The notes: a model not told the origin generated them from the letters alone. Positions 25,822 to 35,817 are shown, counted from the stretch's first letter. The stretch: 64,000 nt of DNA from Austwickia chelonae (GCF_003391095.1 NZ_CP031447.1:2604001-2668000), one strand, 5' to 3'. Numbers and translations are program-made.

Positions 25822-26895
25822 TCAGGGGCGGGTGAGGAAGGCGAGGAAGGCCAGTCCGGTGATGATCAGTCCGGCGACGGTCAGGTGGCGCAGCCAGTGT
25901 TCCTTCAGCAGGGCGACGAACTCCCGCAGGAAGGCCGCAGGGCGGTAGTAACCGGCGGTCGGCGCGCCGACGACCTGCATCCCCAGACGTAGTCGCCGGG
26001 AGACGACCGCCACCCTTATTGCATGGAAATCGTTGGTACAGACCACAACCCGAGAACCTTGCAGTCTGTTGAGCGCGAGCAGCTGGTCGGTGAAGGTCAA
26101 GTTCTCCTCAGTGGTGGTCGACCGGTCCTCCAGGAGCACCTTCTCCGCAGGCACGCCTTTGTCCTGCAGGTAGGCCGCCATCGCTGCGGCCTCGCTGACC
26201 AGTTCGTTCCGCCCCTGGCCGCCGGAAACCACCATCACGACGTTCGCCGGGTCGTCCGCCCGTGACCGCACCTGCAAGGCACGGTCCAGGCGGGCCGCCA
26301 GCAGTGGGGTCACCCGGTCCCCCGCGAGACCAGCACCCAGCGTGACCACCACCTGGGCGTCTTTCGGTGCGTCCAGCTGCGCGTGCGCCATCGCGTACAC
26401 CAGGTAGGACACCAGGTGTGCCGCCAGATACGCGCCGAAGAACAGCCCCGTGAACGCCAGGAAGGAAACCACGAGGGACACCTCGGGCATCGATTCGTCC
26501 GACGACACCGACCACAGCAGCGCCACCGGGAGCACGATCACCGCTGTCGCCACGGCGACCGGGAGCACGGTGGTACTGCCGATACCTTCCCGACGGATCA
26601 CGCGGGCCCCGTTGACGAACAGTAGGACCACCCCGGCCAGTATTCCCCAGGGCACCAGGAAGTCCGCCAGGATCAGCAGTACCAGCACGATGCGTCCTGC
26701 CCCGAACGCCAACGCCCAGCAGATCGCGGCGTAGACCGCGGCGCCGACGGTGAACAGGGCGAGAAAACCGTCCCCGATCCGGCCGGTGTCCCGGTGGAGC
26801 CGTCGCACGAAGAGCACCCCGCCGACGAGCGCGGCCACCGAACTCGCCACCGCGATGTAGCCCATGATGTTGGCGGGCGCGGCCAGCTCGTTCAC
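25822..26895 (-). CDS. YdcF-like (DUF218) membrane protein
   Basis: 357 residues from a GTG with AGGAGG upstream. Residues 1 to about 170 hold five or six hydrophobic segments; a DUF218/YdcF domain follows (about 180-320) with VVTLGAGL, a VVSGGQGRNE motif and an EDRSTTTEENL motif, and a last membrane segment ends the chain. The family includes ElyC/SanA-like envelope proteins; the biochemical role is unclear. Placed upstream of flgB but separated from it by a promoter, so not clearly part of motility. Confidence 0.85.
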   Translation of the reverse strand: MNELAAPANIMGYIAVASSVAALVGGVLFVRRLHRDTGRIGDGFLALFTVGAAVYAAICWALAFGAGRIVLVLLILADFLVPWGILAGVVLLFVNGARVIRREGIGSTTVLPVAVATAVIVLPVALLWSVSSDESMPEVSLVVSFLAFTGLFFGAYLAAHLVSYLVYAMAHAQLDAPKDAQVVVTLGAGLAGDRVTPLLAARLDRALQVRSRADDPANVVMVVSGGQGRNELVSEAAAMAAYLQDKGVPAEKVLLEDRSTTTEENLTFTDQLLALNRLQGSRVVVCTNDFHAIRVAVVSRRLRLGMQVVGAPTAGYYRPAAFLREFVALLKEHWLRHLTVAGLIITGLAFLAFLTRP

Positions 26896-26974
26896 CGTTC
26901 CTCCTCACTGCGGACGCTTTCGGCTCCTCCGGGAAGGGAGTTTCCCCGCCCGACGGTCATCTCATCGGCGTGGA

Positions 26975-27538
26975 TCACCAACGTTTAGTCACTTCCACGA
27001 CGATGCCCTCCTCGGAGGTCGAGTACCTCTCGACGAGGTAGCCGTCGGCCGAGGACAAGCGGACCGGGGTCGGGGCTACGCCGTGGGAGGCCGTCACCCG
27101 GATCATGCCGTCGACCAGGTGCGGGGTGAAGATCACCTGCCGACCGTCGACGGTGGCGGTGTCGGTGGGGCCGTCCGTCGCGTCGTGCACCGGCCGAGTC
27201 CGTGGTTCGGCGTAGGGCAGGGTCAGAAGTCGATTCGTGCTCCTGGGTCCTTTGTCGGTGAGGTTGTGGACGAGGAGCAGTTCCTCGGAGGCCCCGGACG
27301 GCGGTGCCATGTCGACGTAGGCCAGGGAGACTTCTCCTTTCTGACGGGATCGGAAGTAGGGGCGTCCGCGGACGTTCATCGATCTGATCTCTTGGCCGGG
27401 CAGGTGCGAGCGCGCGAAGGTCGATGTCTGTTCCGACAGGACGGTGCCGGCCCAGAACTCTACGGCGACGACAGCGCTGGCACCCACGCTGAGGATCGTC
27501 AGCGGGATCAGGACGATGGACGTCCAGGGCTGTTGCAT
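26975..27538 (-). CDS. Membrane-anchored protein of an ABC system, unknown function
   Basis: 187 residues from the ATG at 27536-27538 with GAGGAG just upstream; a much longer frame on this strand runs out of phase through the permease gene and is not real. One N-terminal membrane segment (about 8-30), then an extracytoplasmic domain without a recognised fold. It follows the permease by 29 bp, so it is likely a partner of the ABC transporter. Confidence 0.7.
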   Translation of the reverse strand: MQQPWTSIVLIPLTILSVGASAVVAVEFWAGTVLSEQTSTFARSHLPGQEIRSMNVRGRPYFRSRQKGEVSLAYVDMAPPSGASEELLLVHNLTDKGPRSTNRLLTLPYAEPRTRPVHDATDGPTDTATVDGRQVIFTPHLVDGMIRVTASHGVAPTPVRLSSADGYLVERYSTSEEGIVVEVTKRW

Positions 27539-27567
27539 CGGTTTCTCCTCTGCAGTACACATCGGCA

Positions 27568-29562
27568 TCAGGGTCGGTTCTCTCGACGAAGTCGCCCGCT
27601 GGTGGCTGCCAGGGCCGAGGACACGGCGAGCAGGCCACAGATCAGGGCGATCGCCATGGTCGACAGACCCCACGGTGAGGGTGTCGTCCCGGAGAGCAGG
27701 GTCACGGGCGAGGCGATCAGGAGACCAGCCACCGAAGCAGCCGCCGTACACGCCACCAAGGGCACCAAGGCTTCCTGGCGACGGGCAGCCAGGAGGGTAC
27801 CTACCGGGGTTCCTGCGGCCCGTAGCCGCCGGAAGGTCGCGCGTCGTTCGGTGATGCCGGTGATGGCGGTGACTGTCACCGAGGCCACGGCCAGACCGAA
27901 GGAGACCATCAGGATGAAGATCGACGCCCGGTGGACGTCGGACAGGAAGATCAGGCTCTGCCCGGCGCGGTCTTTCACCGAGACGATCTGTGCGCCTTGG
28001 AACACCGAGTGCATCGCCGCGCGGACCGCCGGTGAGTCCTCGGCGACCTGGAGGGTGGCCCAGGTCGTGGTCGTGGGTGATGCCGTGCCGATAGCCGGTG
28101 AGCGTTTTTCTACGGTGACGGGGGTGCGTACGCCGCGTTCGGTCAGTGCCCGGCCCAGTGCGGAGGCGGTATTCTGCACGTTCGCTGCGGGCACGGGGAG
28201 TTCGATGGCGCCCGGCTCTCCGCCGGAGTACGAGGATCCGCCGGTGCCCACCAGCGCGAAGAGTCCTGCTGTGAAACCGGCCAGGACCACCCCGGAGATC
28301 GTCTGCCAGGCTGTCCGTGGTGCGCCGACGAGGCGGCGCCCGGCGATCAGTGCCGCGGCGGAGGACCGAGAGAGCAGCACCTGTCCGCACAGGAAGACCC
28401 CGATCGGGCCGAGCAGAGAGATCGATCCGAAGACCGTCAACAGGGCCATGAGGATCAGTTCGGGTGATTTGTCGTCCTGTTGTTGGGCCATGACGAAAAG
28501 CCCGACGGCGGCGATGGACAGGCCGATCCGCCACCACACGGGCAGGGAAGTCGGCAATGCGGCCGCAGTGTCCAGGGGGCGACGTACCGCGCCGCGGGTC
28601 AGCGTCCACATCCGCGATGTCACCAGTGCGGCCACCAGCGCGGCCAGGGTAGCCGCCACCGGTGTCGACACCAACAGGTCACTGGTGGCGAAGCGGGTGC
28701 CGGCCATCGGTAGCCGTGCCGCGAGGGGCATTGTCACCAGGTGCAGGAGCACCCCGGCGATCACTCCGACCGTGCACACCGTTGCGGACTCCACGGCGAC
28801 GACCCGGTTGACCACCCTGGCGGGGGTGCCGGCCAGACGCCATCGGGCGAACCTGTCCGCTCGTGCTCGGGCGCCCAGCCCAGCCACTGCGGACAGCAGG
28901 CCCAGCACCGGCATCGCCAGCATGGCTGCGGCCGCTACCGATGCCGGACCGTAGGTCTCCACGAAAGGCGACCCTGGCCGTCCGGTGAAGGAGGAGATCC
29001 CGACCGCGTCGGTGTATCGGGCTTCTCCTGGTATCCCTCGGAAGGCCGGACCTTTCATCACCGGGTCGTCCGGGTTGTGGCCCACGACGGCCAGGAGTTC
29101 GTCCGGGCCGCCCAGTGCTTCCTCGTCGAGGGTCGATGTGGTGGGCGTTGTGCCCAAGCCCAGGCTTTCCCCGCGGCCGTACAGCTGTCGCGACAGGGCC
29201 GGCGACAGTGCCACCTCGCCGGGTCCGGGGAAACGGTGCATTCCCGGGGGCGCAGGTAGAGGTGACGGCCGTGTTCCGGCGGGGTTGGGCGTCGGAGCCA
29301 GGTGTACCACGGTGACCGGCCGGTGTTCCAGGTAGGCCGTGGTGGTCCGTTGCACGGCGGCCGGGCGTTCTGCGGGCATCGGTGACAGCCAGTTCTGCCG
29401 GTCGGCGCGGGCGTCGACCGCACCGACCATGGAGGCCATCAGCAGCAGGACCGCGGTGGCCACCGCCACGGCGGCTGCGGACAGCGTCAGGGTGGAGCGG
29501 CTGCCCGGGGCCAGTCGGAAGAGGTCGGCGGCGATCCCCCAGTCGGTGTTCTTCGGGGTCAT
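27568..29562 (-). CDS. FtsX-like ABC transporter permease
   Basis: 664 residues. First membrane segment at about 25-48, a long extracytoplasmic loop, three central segments from about 210 to 330, further segments near 345-440, and a C-terminal FtsX domain with three segments (about 545-655) and the RRATFRRLRAAGTP motif. The layout is that of MacB/FtsX-type exporters used in antimicrobial resistance or envelope stress. Overlaps the ATPase gene (ATGA). Confidence 0.85.
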   Translation of the reverse strand: MTPKNTDWGIAADLFRLAPGSRSTLTLSAAAVAVATAVLLLMASMVGAVDARADRQNWLSPMPAERPAAVQRTTTAYLEHRPVTVVHLAPTPNPAGTRPSPLPAPPGMHRFPGPGEVALSPALSRQLYGRGESLGLGTTPTTSTLDEEALGGPDELLAVVGHNPDDPVMKGPAFRGIPGEARYTDAVGISSFTGRPGSPFVETYGPASVAAAAMLAMPVLGLLSAVAGLGARARADRFARWRLAGTPARVVNRVVAVESATVCTVGVIAGVLLHLVTMPLAARLPMAGTRFATSDLLVSTPVAATLAALVAALVTSRMWTLTRGAVRRPLDTAAALPTSLPVWWRIGLSIAAVGLFVMAQQQDDKSPELILMALLTVFGSISLLGPIGVFLCGQVLLSRSSAAALIAGRRLVGAPRTAWQTISGVVLAGFTAGLFALVGTGGSSYSGGEPGAIELPVPAANVQNTASALGRALTERGVRTPVTVEKRSPAIGTASPTTTTWATLQVAEDSPAVRAAMHSVFQGAQIVSVKDRAGQSLIFLSDVHRASIFILMVSFGLAVASVTVTAITGITERRATFRRLRAAGTPVGTLLAARRQEALVPLVACTAAASVAGLLIASPVTLLSGTTPSPWGLSTMAIALICGLLAVSSALAATSGRLRRENRP

Positions 29563-30296
29563 CGTGTGCCTGCTCTTTCCTGGACCGGTGCCACGTTGCC
29601 GTCGCGGACGTGGAGGATCCGATCGCAGCGGTCGGCCATCGCCGGGTCGTGGGTGACGAGGACCAGCGCTGCCCCGCTTTCGCGTTGTAGGTGTTGCAGC
29701 GCTTCCATGACTTCGTTGGCGGTGGTCGCGTCGAGGGCTCCGGTGGGTTCGTCGGCGAAGTACACCTTCGGTTCGGTGATCAGGGCTCGGGCGATGGCGA
29801 CGCGTTGGCGTTGCCCGCCGGAGAGCTGCCCGGGGTGTCTTTTTCCGAGGCCGTCCAGGCCGAGACGGGCGATGGTCTGTTCGGCTTCATGTCGGGCGGT
29901 GGCGGGGCGGAGCCCTTCGACCCGCAAGGGAAGGGCGACATTTTCCAGGACGGTGAGTTCGTCGAGCAGTTGGCCGTCTTGGAAGACGAGACCGAAGTCG
30001 GTGCGGCGCAAGCGGGTACGTCGATCGTCGTCGAGGGAGGACAGGCAGGTGCCGGGGAGCCCTCGGTATTCGACCCGTCCGCGGGTGGGGACGAGGATGC
30101 CGGCGAGGGCGTGCAGAAGGGTGGTCTTCCCCGACCCCGAGGGGCCGACGAGCGCGGTGGAGGTCCCGACGTGGATGTCGAGGTCGACGTGGTCAAGGAC
30201 GGTGGCCGGGCCGTAGGCGTGGTGGAGGCCCCGAGCGGTCAGGAGAAGGTTCTCTGTCACCCTTCGACGATATTTCCGCTGGTCTGGGCGCTTCAT
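29559..30296 (-). CDS. ABC transporter ATP-binding protein (MacB/LolD type)
   Basis: 245 residues. Walker A GPSGSGKTT with Lys57, signature LSGGQRQRV, Walker B VYFADEPTGALD and the H-loop THDP. A GTG at codon 13 is an alternative start; neither has a clear ribosome binding site. Partner of the FtsX-like permease at 27568. Confidence 0.92.
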   Translation of the reverse strand: MKRPDQRKYRRRVTENLLLTARGLHHAYGPATVLDHVDLDIHVGTSTALVGPSGSGKTTLLHALAGILVPTRGRVEYRGLPGTCLSSLDDDRRTRLRRTDFGLVFQDGQLLDELTVLENVALPLRVEGLRPATARHEAEQTIARLGLDGLGKRHPGQLSGGQRQRVAIARALITEPKVYFADEPTGALDATTANEVMEALQHLQRESGAALVLVTHDPAMADRCDRILHVRDGNVAPVQERAGTR

Positions 30297-30688
30297 CGAC
30301 CGTGTGGACGAAATACGGGGGCGCGCGGTCGGCCGTTAGGACGATCCTGCGACATGCATACGGTAGAGAACTTCATTCCCATGTCCGAGTCGACACCGCG
30401 GGTGTTCCCGCGGTCGCGCAGGCTGAACCAGGGATCTACACGGCGCGGCAGCCTCGGGCGCCACGACACGCTGACGACCGCTCTCATGAACAGCCATCAT
30501 CCGTCCGTCCGGTCAGAAAACTTCGGAAGTCATGACAGGTTGTAACCTAATTAAATAGAATCAACGTGCTGCCAGTTCAGAACGACTGATCGCAGGTACT
30601 CAACACATAGTTTTGTACCAATTTTTTGATGCAGATTGTTGTATCGAATGGCAGGGAAAATTCTCCTAATTCTACCGGAGTTTGGAAC
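30297..30688. promoter_or_regulatory. Intergenic region with candidate promoter of the bacteriocin operon
   Basis: No gene seen. ATGACA at 30532-30537, 18 bp, TAGAAT at 30556-30561 is a plausible vegetative promoter for the bacteriocin operon. From about 30540 base composition turns AT-rich and stays so through the operon. Confidence 0.45.
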
Positions 30689-30968
30689 ATGCGTAAGCTC
30701 AGCCGACACCTGGCCCGCATCCCCGTCGCAGGTCTAATCGCACTTGGAGGAGGAACCGCTTTTGCTGACGTAGTTACCCCCCCCGAGGGCGGAGTATGGA
30801 AGCACGGACGCGACTATTCCAACTACCTCCATGAGTCGAAGTCACATGGATCTTCAGTACAGGGCAAAAAACTTTGTTCGCTCACCCTGCGTCGGCTCGG
30901 GCCAATGGTCATATGCACGTACTCAACTCTCCTTCACCGGCAACCAAGCCTGGTACAGGATCTGCTGA
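30689..30968 (+). pseudogene. Lactococcin 972-family bacteriocin precursor, frameshifted
   Basis: ATG at 30689 with CGGAG upstream. A 26-residue signal peptide ends TAFA, followed by the family pattern PPEGGVWKHG and an HGSSVQGK segment. At the six-A run near 30867-30872 the frame shifts: the annotated phase goes on into unrelated sequence to 31009, whereas one base fewer would give NFVRSPCVGSGQWSY and end GNQAWYRIC with a stop at 30966-30968, exactly the family's C-terminus. So a one-base insertion in a homopolymer has broken the gene, or it is a sequencing error or slippage site. The next two genes are the matching immunity/export pair. Confidence 0.75.
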
Positions 30969-31077
30969 TAAATAGATCGTGGTCGCAGTGCGATCAGCAC
31001 GCGCCGTGACCACAGGCACATTTTTAGCTCAAAAGGAAGCACGCGCCAGGCTGCCTGATTCTCTAGGAGATTTTCAT

Positions 31078-33141
31078 ATGAGGAAAAATTTAAAGCACTT
31101 TCCCTATATTGTCGCCACATTTTCTTGCTTCTGCTTCGCATTCATTTTACTGTCTGCGGCAGATCGAGAGATTCCGCTCGCCAAAAGCCCGAACCACGTA
31201 TCCGTCAGCGGAAACACCTCGTCGTCCCGCGAAGCCATCTTTACTGAGATGAAATATTTTACGCAAGATGAGCAGATCACCCTGGGTAAATACCAGGAAG
31301 ACATGGCGGAGCCCGAAAAAAAGAGGTCTCTTTTTGTTCTTCAACCGCGATCAGGGGAGTCAACGGCAAGCATAATCAGCTCAACTTACCCAGACGTCAA
31401 CCGAAATATGAAAACATCCACTCACCCTCTCGAGAGTCATAAATTGGAGAGCTGGGCTGGAAAATATCTTATCTATGGCACCCTCGGGCAAGCACATATC
31501 TTTGCTGAAAAGATGCGATCTCACGGGTTCGTTGTCACCGAATCTCGCCAAATAAGCCCACTTAAATTTCTCGAACGTGAATCTGGCGTGATGTGGAGCG
31601 CGATAGGCATTATTGGTGCCCTCGCGGCTTCCATCGTGGCTTCCGGATTCTCGCGAAGCAAATCTTTCGGCATTAAAAGAATGCATGGACATGCGATCGG
31701 CGTTGTTCTAGCCGGAGACCTTCGTGAGATGTTGCGGATTACGCTCGCCGCATCCATCGCGTGCATGACAGGAGCCACCTGTTTCCTCTGGATCTACAAT
31801 GGAGCAGCGCAGATCGTCTCCTATATAGAGCTCTCCGCAATCCTGTGCGGAGCGTCCCTTCTACTGCTCTTTCTCATCCAGGCAACGGTTTCACTCATCG
31901 TGTGGAATACCACCGACATCCTTAGCCAGGTCAAAGGGCGACTCAATGGCATCCCAGTGATTGGTGGAACTTACGCACTTCGAGCCCCTATCGCCATTAT
32001 GCTCATTTCTATGACCGCGACAGCTCATGGTTCAGGTGCTGACCTGCAGCGGTTCAAAGAACAGCGATCCTTATGGACGGCAGAAAGCGCAAATGCCGGC
32101 CGATTCCTCTTCAAAGGCGAAGGATCTCAGGTGGTGGATGCAAATTCTGAGAAAGCCATGAGCGAGACGATAGGTTCATGGCTCGAGCAGAAAGCAGGAA
32201 AGGGAGAGCTCCACATAGCCTATGTGACCCATGCCTCCGCCGAGAACTCCTCCCTACCCATGGAGATCCTCGTCGTCGACAGCTCATATCCAGCCCGCCA
32301 CCCTGCCTCAGTTGCCGCGCCAGAAGGACAACATCTATCAACGGAAAAAGGGATCGCCACTCTCACAGTGCGCTCCGGCTCTCCAGATAAGATCAGACCC
32401 AACCGCTCATCCATTGAAAAGGCATTGAACCCCCTACTGAGAAACTCGGTTGAACTCAGAACTGCACCAGACCTTCCCGAGCAAAGCAAGCAATTTACTT
32501 ATGGCGCCCAAGTAAACCCTCAGGGAATTCTTCCCAGCATCGATGCCGCAGCGGTGATCACCGTCCCCGCGGAACTCCTCACCAAGGACATGCTGGTCAG
32601 TGCAGCAACATCCGGTGGAGTTCTCGCTAAAGACGCTGAACAAACGCGCAAGGAAATTGAGAAGACTCCCGAGTTATCGAGGGTGATCCAAAGTGTTCAG
32701 CTAGCTGGATCTGCCTCCGCTCAGCGGTTCGAAGAATCCAGTAGAAATTTTGCCTTCACTCTGATCGGACTTCTCGCCGGAGCTGCCGCACTGATTGCGA
32801 CATCGTTCGGCATTATCTCTGCGTACGCCACGGTATACAGGCGACGCACTTACGTGAGAAAAATCCACGGTTGGAGCTTTGCTCGAAACTATCGGAGAGC
32901 CTTTGTCACCGAAACGGTGCTATGGGCATCTCTTTTCGCCCTCTTCGCCTGGCAGGCGATCAGCAAATACACCCAGGCCCGCACCTCAGGAATGGCAGGT
33001 GGCGCTAATCCCGAACACATAATGTCATGGGCCTCCTCCATGCCGATGTCTTGCGTATCTGTCCTTACCATTGGCCTGATCTCGTTGTTGATCATGTTTC
33101 AGGTGCTTGACCAAAAAATCCGTGCGACTCATCAGGCATGA
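31078..33141 (+). CDS. Bacteriocin-associated integral membrane protein (lactococcin 972 group, DUF1430 type)
   Basis: 687 residues from the ATG at 31078, chosen for AGGAGA at 31061-31066; the frame is open 33 codons further upstream. About eight membrane segments: one at the N-terminus, four between residues about 170 and 330, and three in the last 140 residues, around two extracytoplasmic regions. This arrangement resembles FtsX permeases and the large membrane protein of lactococcin 972 operons, linked to immunity or export. Codon use and AT content differ from the flanking che genes. Confidence 0.8.
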   Translation: MRKNLKHFPYIVATFSCFCFAFILLSAADREIPLAKSPNHVSVSGNTSSSREAIFTEMKYFTQDEQITLGKYQEDMAEPEKKRSLFVLQPRSGESTASIISSTYPDVNRNMKTSTHPLESHKLESWAGKYLIYGTLGQAHIFAEKMRSHGFVVTESRQISPLKFLERESGVMWSAIGIIGALAASIVASGFSRSKSFGIKRMHGHAIGVVLAGDLREMLRITLAASIACMTGATCFLWIYNGAAQIVSYIELSAILCGASLLLLFLIQATVSLIVWNTTDILSQVKGRLNGIPVIGGTYALRAPIAIMLISMTATAHGSGADLQRFKEQRSLWTAESANAGRFLFKGEGSQVVDANSEKAMSETIGSWLEQKAGKGELHIAYVTHASAENSSLPMEILVVDSSYPARHPASVAAPEGQHLSTEKGIATLTVRSGSPDKIRPNRSSIEKALNPLLRNSVELRTAPDLPEQSKQFTYGAQVNPQGILPSIDAAAVITVPAELLTKDMLVSAATSGGVLAKDAEQTRKEIEKTPELSRVIQSVQLAGSASAQRFEESSRNFAFTLIGLLAGAAALIATSFGIISAYATVYRRRTYVRKIHGWSFARNYRRAFVTETVLWASLFALFAWQAISKYTQARTSGMAGGANPEHIMSWASSMPMSCVSVLTIGLISLLIMFQVLDQKIRATHQA

Positions 33142-33887
33142 CAAAAGATCAACTACCACTGGAGAGGCCCGCCATGACGGCAAACACCATTCTGCGTGTG
33201 GAAGCACTTCGCAAATCGTTCGGGGAGCACCATCTGTGGAGCGCATTAGACCTCACTGTGGCATCAGGCGAGATGCTGGCTATCCGCGGTGCCAGTGGAA
33301 GCGGAAAATCGACCCTTCTCAGCTGCATCGGACTGCTGAGTACCCCTGATAGCGGGCGCGTCCTCATCGACGGTGCGGACATCCTGCACACCAATCGTCG
33401 ACGGCAACGCCGCCTTCGACAAGACACTCTCGGCTATCTCTTCCAGGACTACGCTCTCATAGAGGAGAGTACAGTCCGAGAAAACCTTGATCTCGCTGCC
33501 CGACCACGCGCTTTTATGCCTCGCCCCGATGTCGAACACGCCTTAAGTCGTGTCGGCCTCGCAGGACGAGCCAGCGACCCCGTCCATCTGCTCAGTGGCG
33601 GGGAACAGCAAAGAGTGGCACTTGCCCGGTTACTCCTCAAACCGAGCCGAGTGATCCTCGCCGATGAACCGACAGCAGCACTTGACCAAGAGAACGAGGA
33701 TGTCGTCCTCACTCTGCTTCACGAACTCGCCGACGAAGGACGTGCCGTCCTCATCGCCACACACAGTGACCGGGTAGCCCAGAACTGCCACTCCGTCCTC
33801 GACCTGAGCACAGCGAACATCAATGCCCTGTCCGGGCCGACCGTCGAACCGCCCCACCCTGCAACAGCTCAGGACTGCAATCGGTAG
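33138..33887 (+). CDS. Bacteriocin export/immunity ABC ATPase (lactococcin 972 group)
   Basis: 249 residues. Walker A GASGSGKST with Lys57, signature LLSGGEQQRV, Walker B VILADEPTAALD. ATGA overlap with the membrane protein gene shows it is its ATPase. Its 3' end overlaps the 3' end of the convergent cheR by 19 bp, the sharp right border of the bacteriocin operon. Confidence 0.9.
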   Translation: MTKDQLPLERPAMTANTILRVEALRKSFGEHHLWSALDLTVASGEMLAIRGASGSGKSTLLSCIGLLSTPDSGRVLIDGADILHTNRRRQRRLRQDTLGYLFQDYALIEESTVRENLDLAARPRAFMPRPDVEHALSRVGLAGRASDPVHLLSGGEQQRVALARLLLKPSRVILADEPTAALDQENEDVVLTLLHELADEGRAVLIATHSDRVAQNCHSVLDLSTANINALSGPTVEPPHPATAQDCNR

Positions 33888-34690
33888 ACCGTCGCCCGTC
33901 CGACGGTGTGCCGAACCCACTGCTCGTCGACATTCATCGTGGTCTCCGCGCCACCCAGGAAGAGATAACCGTCCGGGCGCAGCACCTTCTTCACCTGGGC
34001 GAGGATCTTCTTCTTCGTCTCGACGTCGAAGTAGATCAACACATTGCGCAGGAAGACGATGTCCATCGGCGGCATCGGTGGTAAAGGCTCGGCCAGGTTC
34101 AGGAACTTGGTCTCCACCATGTTCCGCAGCCGGACGTCGATCTGATAATTCATGCCATGCCGGGCGAAATAGCGCACCAACAGTTGCGCGGGCAGCCCAC
34201 GGTTGACCTCGAACTGGTTGTAGATGCCCTCCTTGGTGCGGTGCAGCATCTGGGTGTCGATATCGGTGGCCAGTAGACGCACCCGCCAGCTCGGATCGGC
34301 ACCGATCAGTTCCTGGACCAGCATCGCGATGGTGTACGGCTCCTGGCCGGAGCTACTGGCCGCACACCAGATCGACAAGGAACGTTCTCGCCCGCGCTGC
34401 ACCAGCAGATCGGGCAGGATCGTGTCGGACAGCGCCCGGAAGGGGTGGATGTCCCGGAAGAAGGAGGTCTCGTTCGTGGTCATCGCCTCGACGACCTGGT
34501 CACGCAGCGGGCCGTTCGGCTGCTGACGCAGCTTCGAGACCAGCTCGGCCACCGAGGCGTCACCGCGTTCGCGGGCCAAGGTCTGCAGGCGGGACTCGAT
34601 CAGATATTCCTTGCTGCGGTCCAGCACGATCGCTGCCCGCGCCCGCACCACCTGACTGATGAAGTCGACATCGGTGCCGGAGATGCTCAT
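33869..34690 (-). CDS. cheR: Chemotaxis protein methyltransferase CheR
   Basis: 273 residues from the ATG at 34688-34690, which overlaps the cheB stop (ATGA). N-terminal CheR_N helices, then the SAM-binding domain with WCAASSSGQEPY, ATDIDTQML and FLRNVLIYF motifs. Methylates glutamates on chemoreceptors. Last gene of cheY-cheB-cheR. No receptor genes are in the window. Confidence 0.95.
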   Translation of the reverse strand: MSISGTDVDFISQVVRARAAIVLDRSKEYLIESRLQTLARERGDASVAELVSKLRQQPNGPLRDQVVEAMTTNETSFFRDIHPFRALSDTILPDLLVQRGRERSLSIWCAASSSGQEPYTIAMLVQELIGADPSWRVRLLATDIDTQMLHRTKEGIYNQFEVNRGLPAQLLVRYFARHGMNYQIDVRLRNMVETKFLNLAEPLPPMPPMDIVFLRNVLIYFDVETKKKILAQVKKVLRPDGYLFLGGAETTMNVDEQWVRHTVGRATVYRLQS

Positions 34691-35817
34691 GGCGTCCTCC
34701 TGGGAGCAGGCCCACCTGAGCGGGCCTTGTTCACTCGCTCGGTAATGGTCTCGGCGAGCTTGCCGAGCGGCAGGACGTCGCAGGGCAGCCCGGCGTGCAC
34801 AGCTGCTCCGGGCATGCCCCACACGACGGAGGTGGCCTCGTCCTGCACGATCAGGCTCCCCCCGCTCCGGATGATCTGTTCAGCACCCCGGTGACCATCG
34901 CTGCCCATCCCGGTCATGATCACCGAGAGCACGTGCGCTCCGTAGAGTTCCGCGATCGACCGGAACATGGGGTCCACCGCCGGACGACAGTAGTTCTCCT
35001 GCGGCCCCTGATCGAGGACGACCACGGGCCCGTTCGCCTTCTGCTGGAAACGCATGTGCCAGTCGCCGGGGGCGATGAGCACCTGTCCTGCTTTCACCGA
35101 GTCACCTTGGGCGGCTTCCCGTACGGACAATTTCGCTTTCCCGTCGAGTCGTTGGGCGAAGAGTTGGGTGAACACCGGCGGCATGTGCTGAGTGACGACG
35201 ACAGGAACCGGGAAGTTCGCCGGTAGCGCGCTGACCACCGTGGTCAGAGCGTCCGGCCCACCGGTGGAGACACCGATGGCGACGATGTCGACCCGTCCGC
35301 CAGGGGTGGGCGTCGGTAGCGGACCCGCCGCCGCGCTCCCGGCCGCCTGCCCGGGTGACGGCGCCCCGCCGAAGGCCGGCCGGGCGACTCGGGGCTGCGG
35401 GGGAACCCGCCCGGTCAGCGACTTGATCTTGGGGATCAGTTGGCTACGGACGGCTTCCATCGACTCCGACAGGGAACCGACGTTCGCCGGTTTGGTGACA
35501 TAGTCCGAGGCTCCGCGCTCCAGGGCGTCCAGGGTGGCGCCGGCGCCCCGCTCCGTCAGCGTCGAGAACATGATGATCGGGAGCTTCTTGTACGTCTTGC
35601 GGACCTCGACGAGCGTCTGCAGACCGTCCATGATGGGCATCTCGACGTCCAAGGTGAGGATGTCCGGCTTGAGCATAGGGATCTTGTCGAGAGCGTTCTT
35701 GCCGTTGACGGCGGTGCCCACGACCTCGATCTCCGGGTCCTGCGCCAGGACGTCGGAGACGAGACGGCGTATGACGACCGAGTCGTCACACACCATCGCT
35801 CGGATCTTGGATGCCAT
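34687..35817 (-). CDS. cheB: Chemotaxis response regulator / protein-glutamate methylesterase CheB
   Basis: 376 residues. Receiver domain 1 to about 125 with phospho-acceptor Asp57 in LTLDVEMP; Pro/Ala/Gly linker about 138-175; methylesterase domain with Ser184 (GVSTGG), His211 (TQHMPP) and Asp307 (MGSDG) as the catalytic triad. Removes methyl groups added by CheR. TGATG contact with the upstream cheY. Confidence 0.97.
   Translation of the reverse strand: MASKIRAMVCDDSVVIRRLVSDVLAQDPEIEVVGTAVNGKNALDKIPMLKPDILTLDVEMPIMDGLQTLVEVRKTYKKLPIIMFSTLTERGAGATLDALERGASDYVTKPANVGSLSESMEAVRSQLIPKIKSLTGRVPPQPRVARPAFGGAPSPGQAAGSAAAGPLPTPTPGGRVDIVAIGVSTGGPDALTTVVSALPANFPVPVVVTQHMPPVFTQLFAQRLDGKAKLSVREAAQGDSVKAGQVLIAPGDWHMRFQQKANGPVVVLDQGPQENYCRPAVDPMFRSIAELYGAHVLSVIMTGMGSDGHRGAEQIIRSGGSLIVQDEATSVVWGMPGAAVHAGLPCDVLPLGKLAETITERVNKARSGGPAPRRTP

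Noticed and set aside
26975-28609. 544-codon minus-strand frame
   Set aside because: Only the last 187 codons are real; the first part runs out of phase through the FtsX-like permease.
30860-30880. Programmed -1 frameshifting at A6C in the bacteriocin gene
   Set aside because: The phase of the run does not give a proper X-XXY-YYZ heptamer, and a +1 shift would be needed; a plain insertion is simpler.
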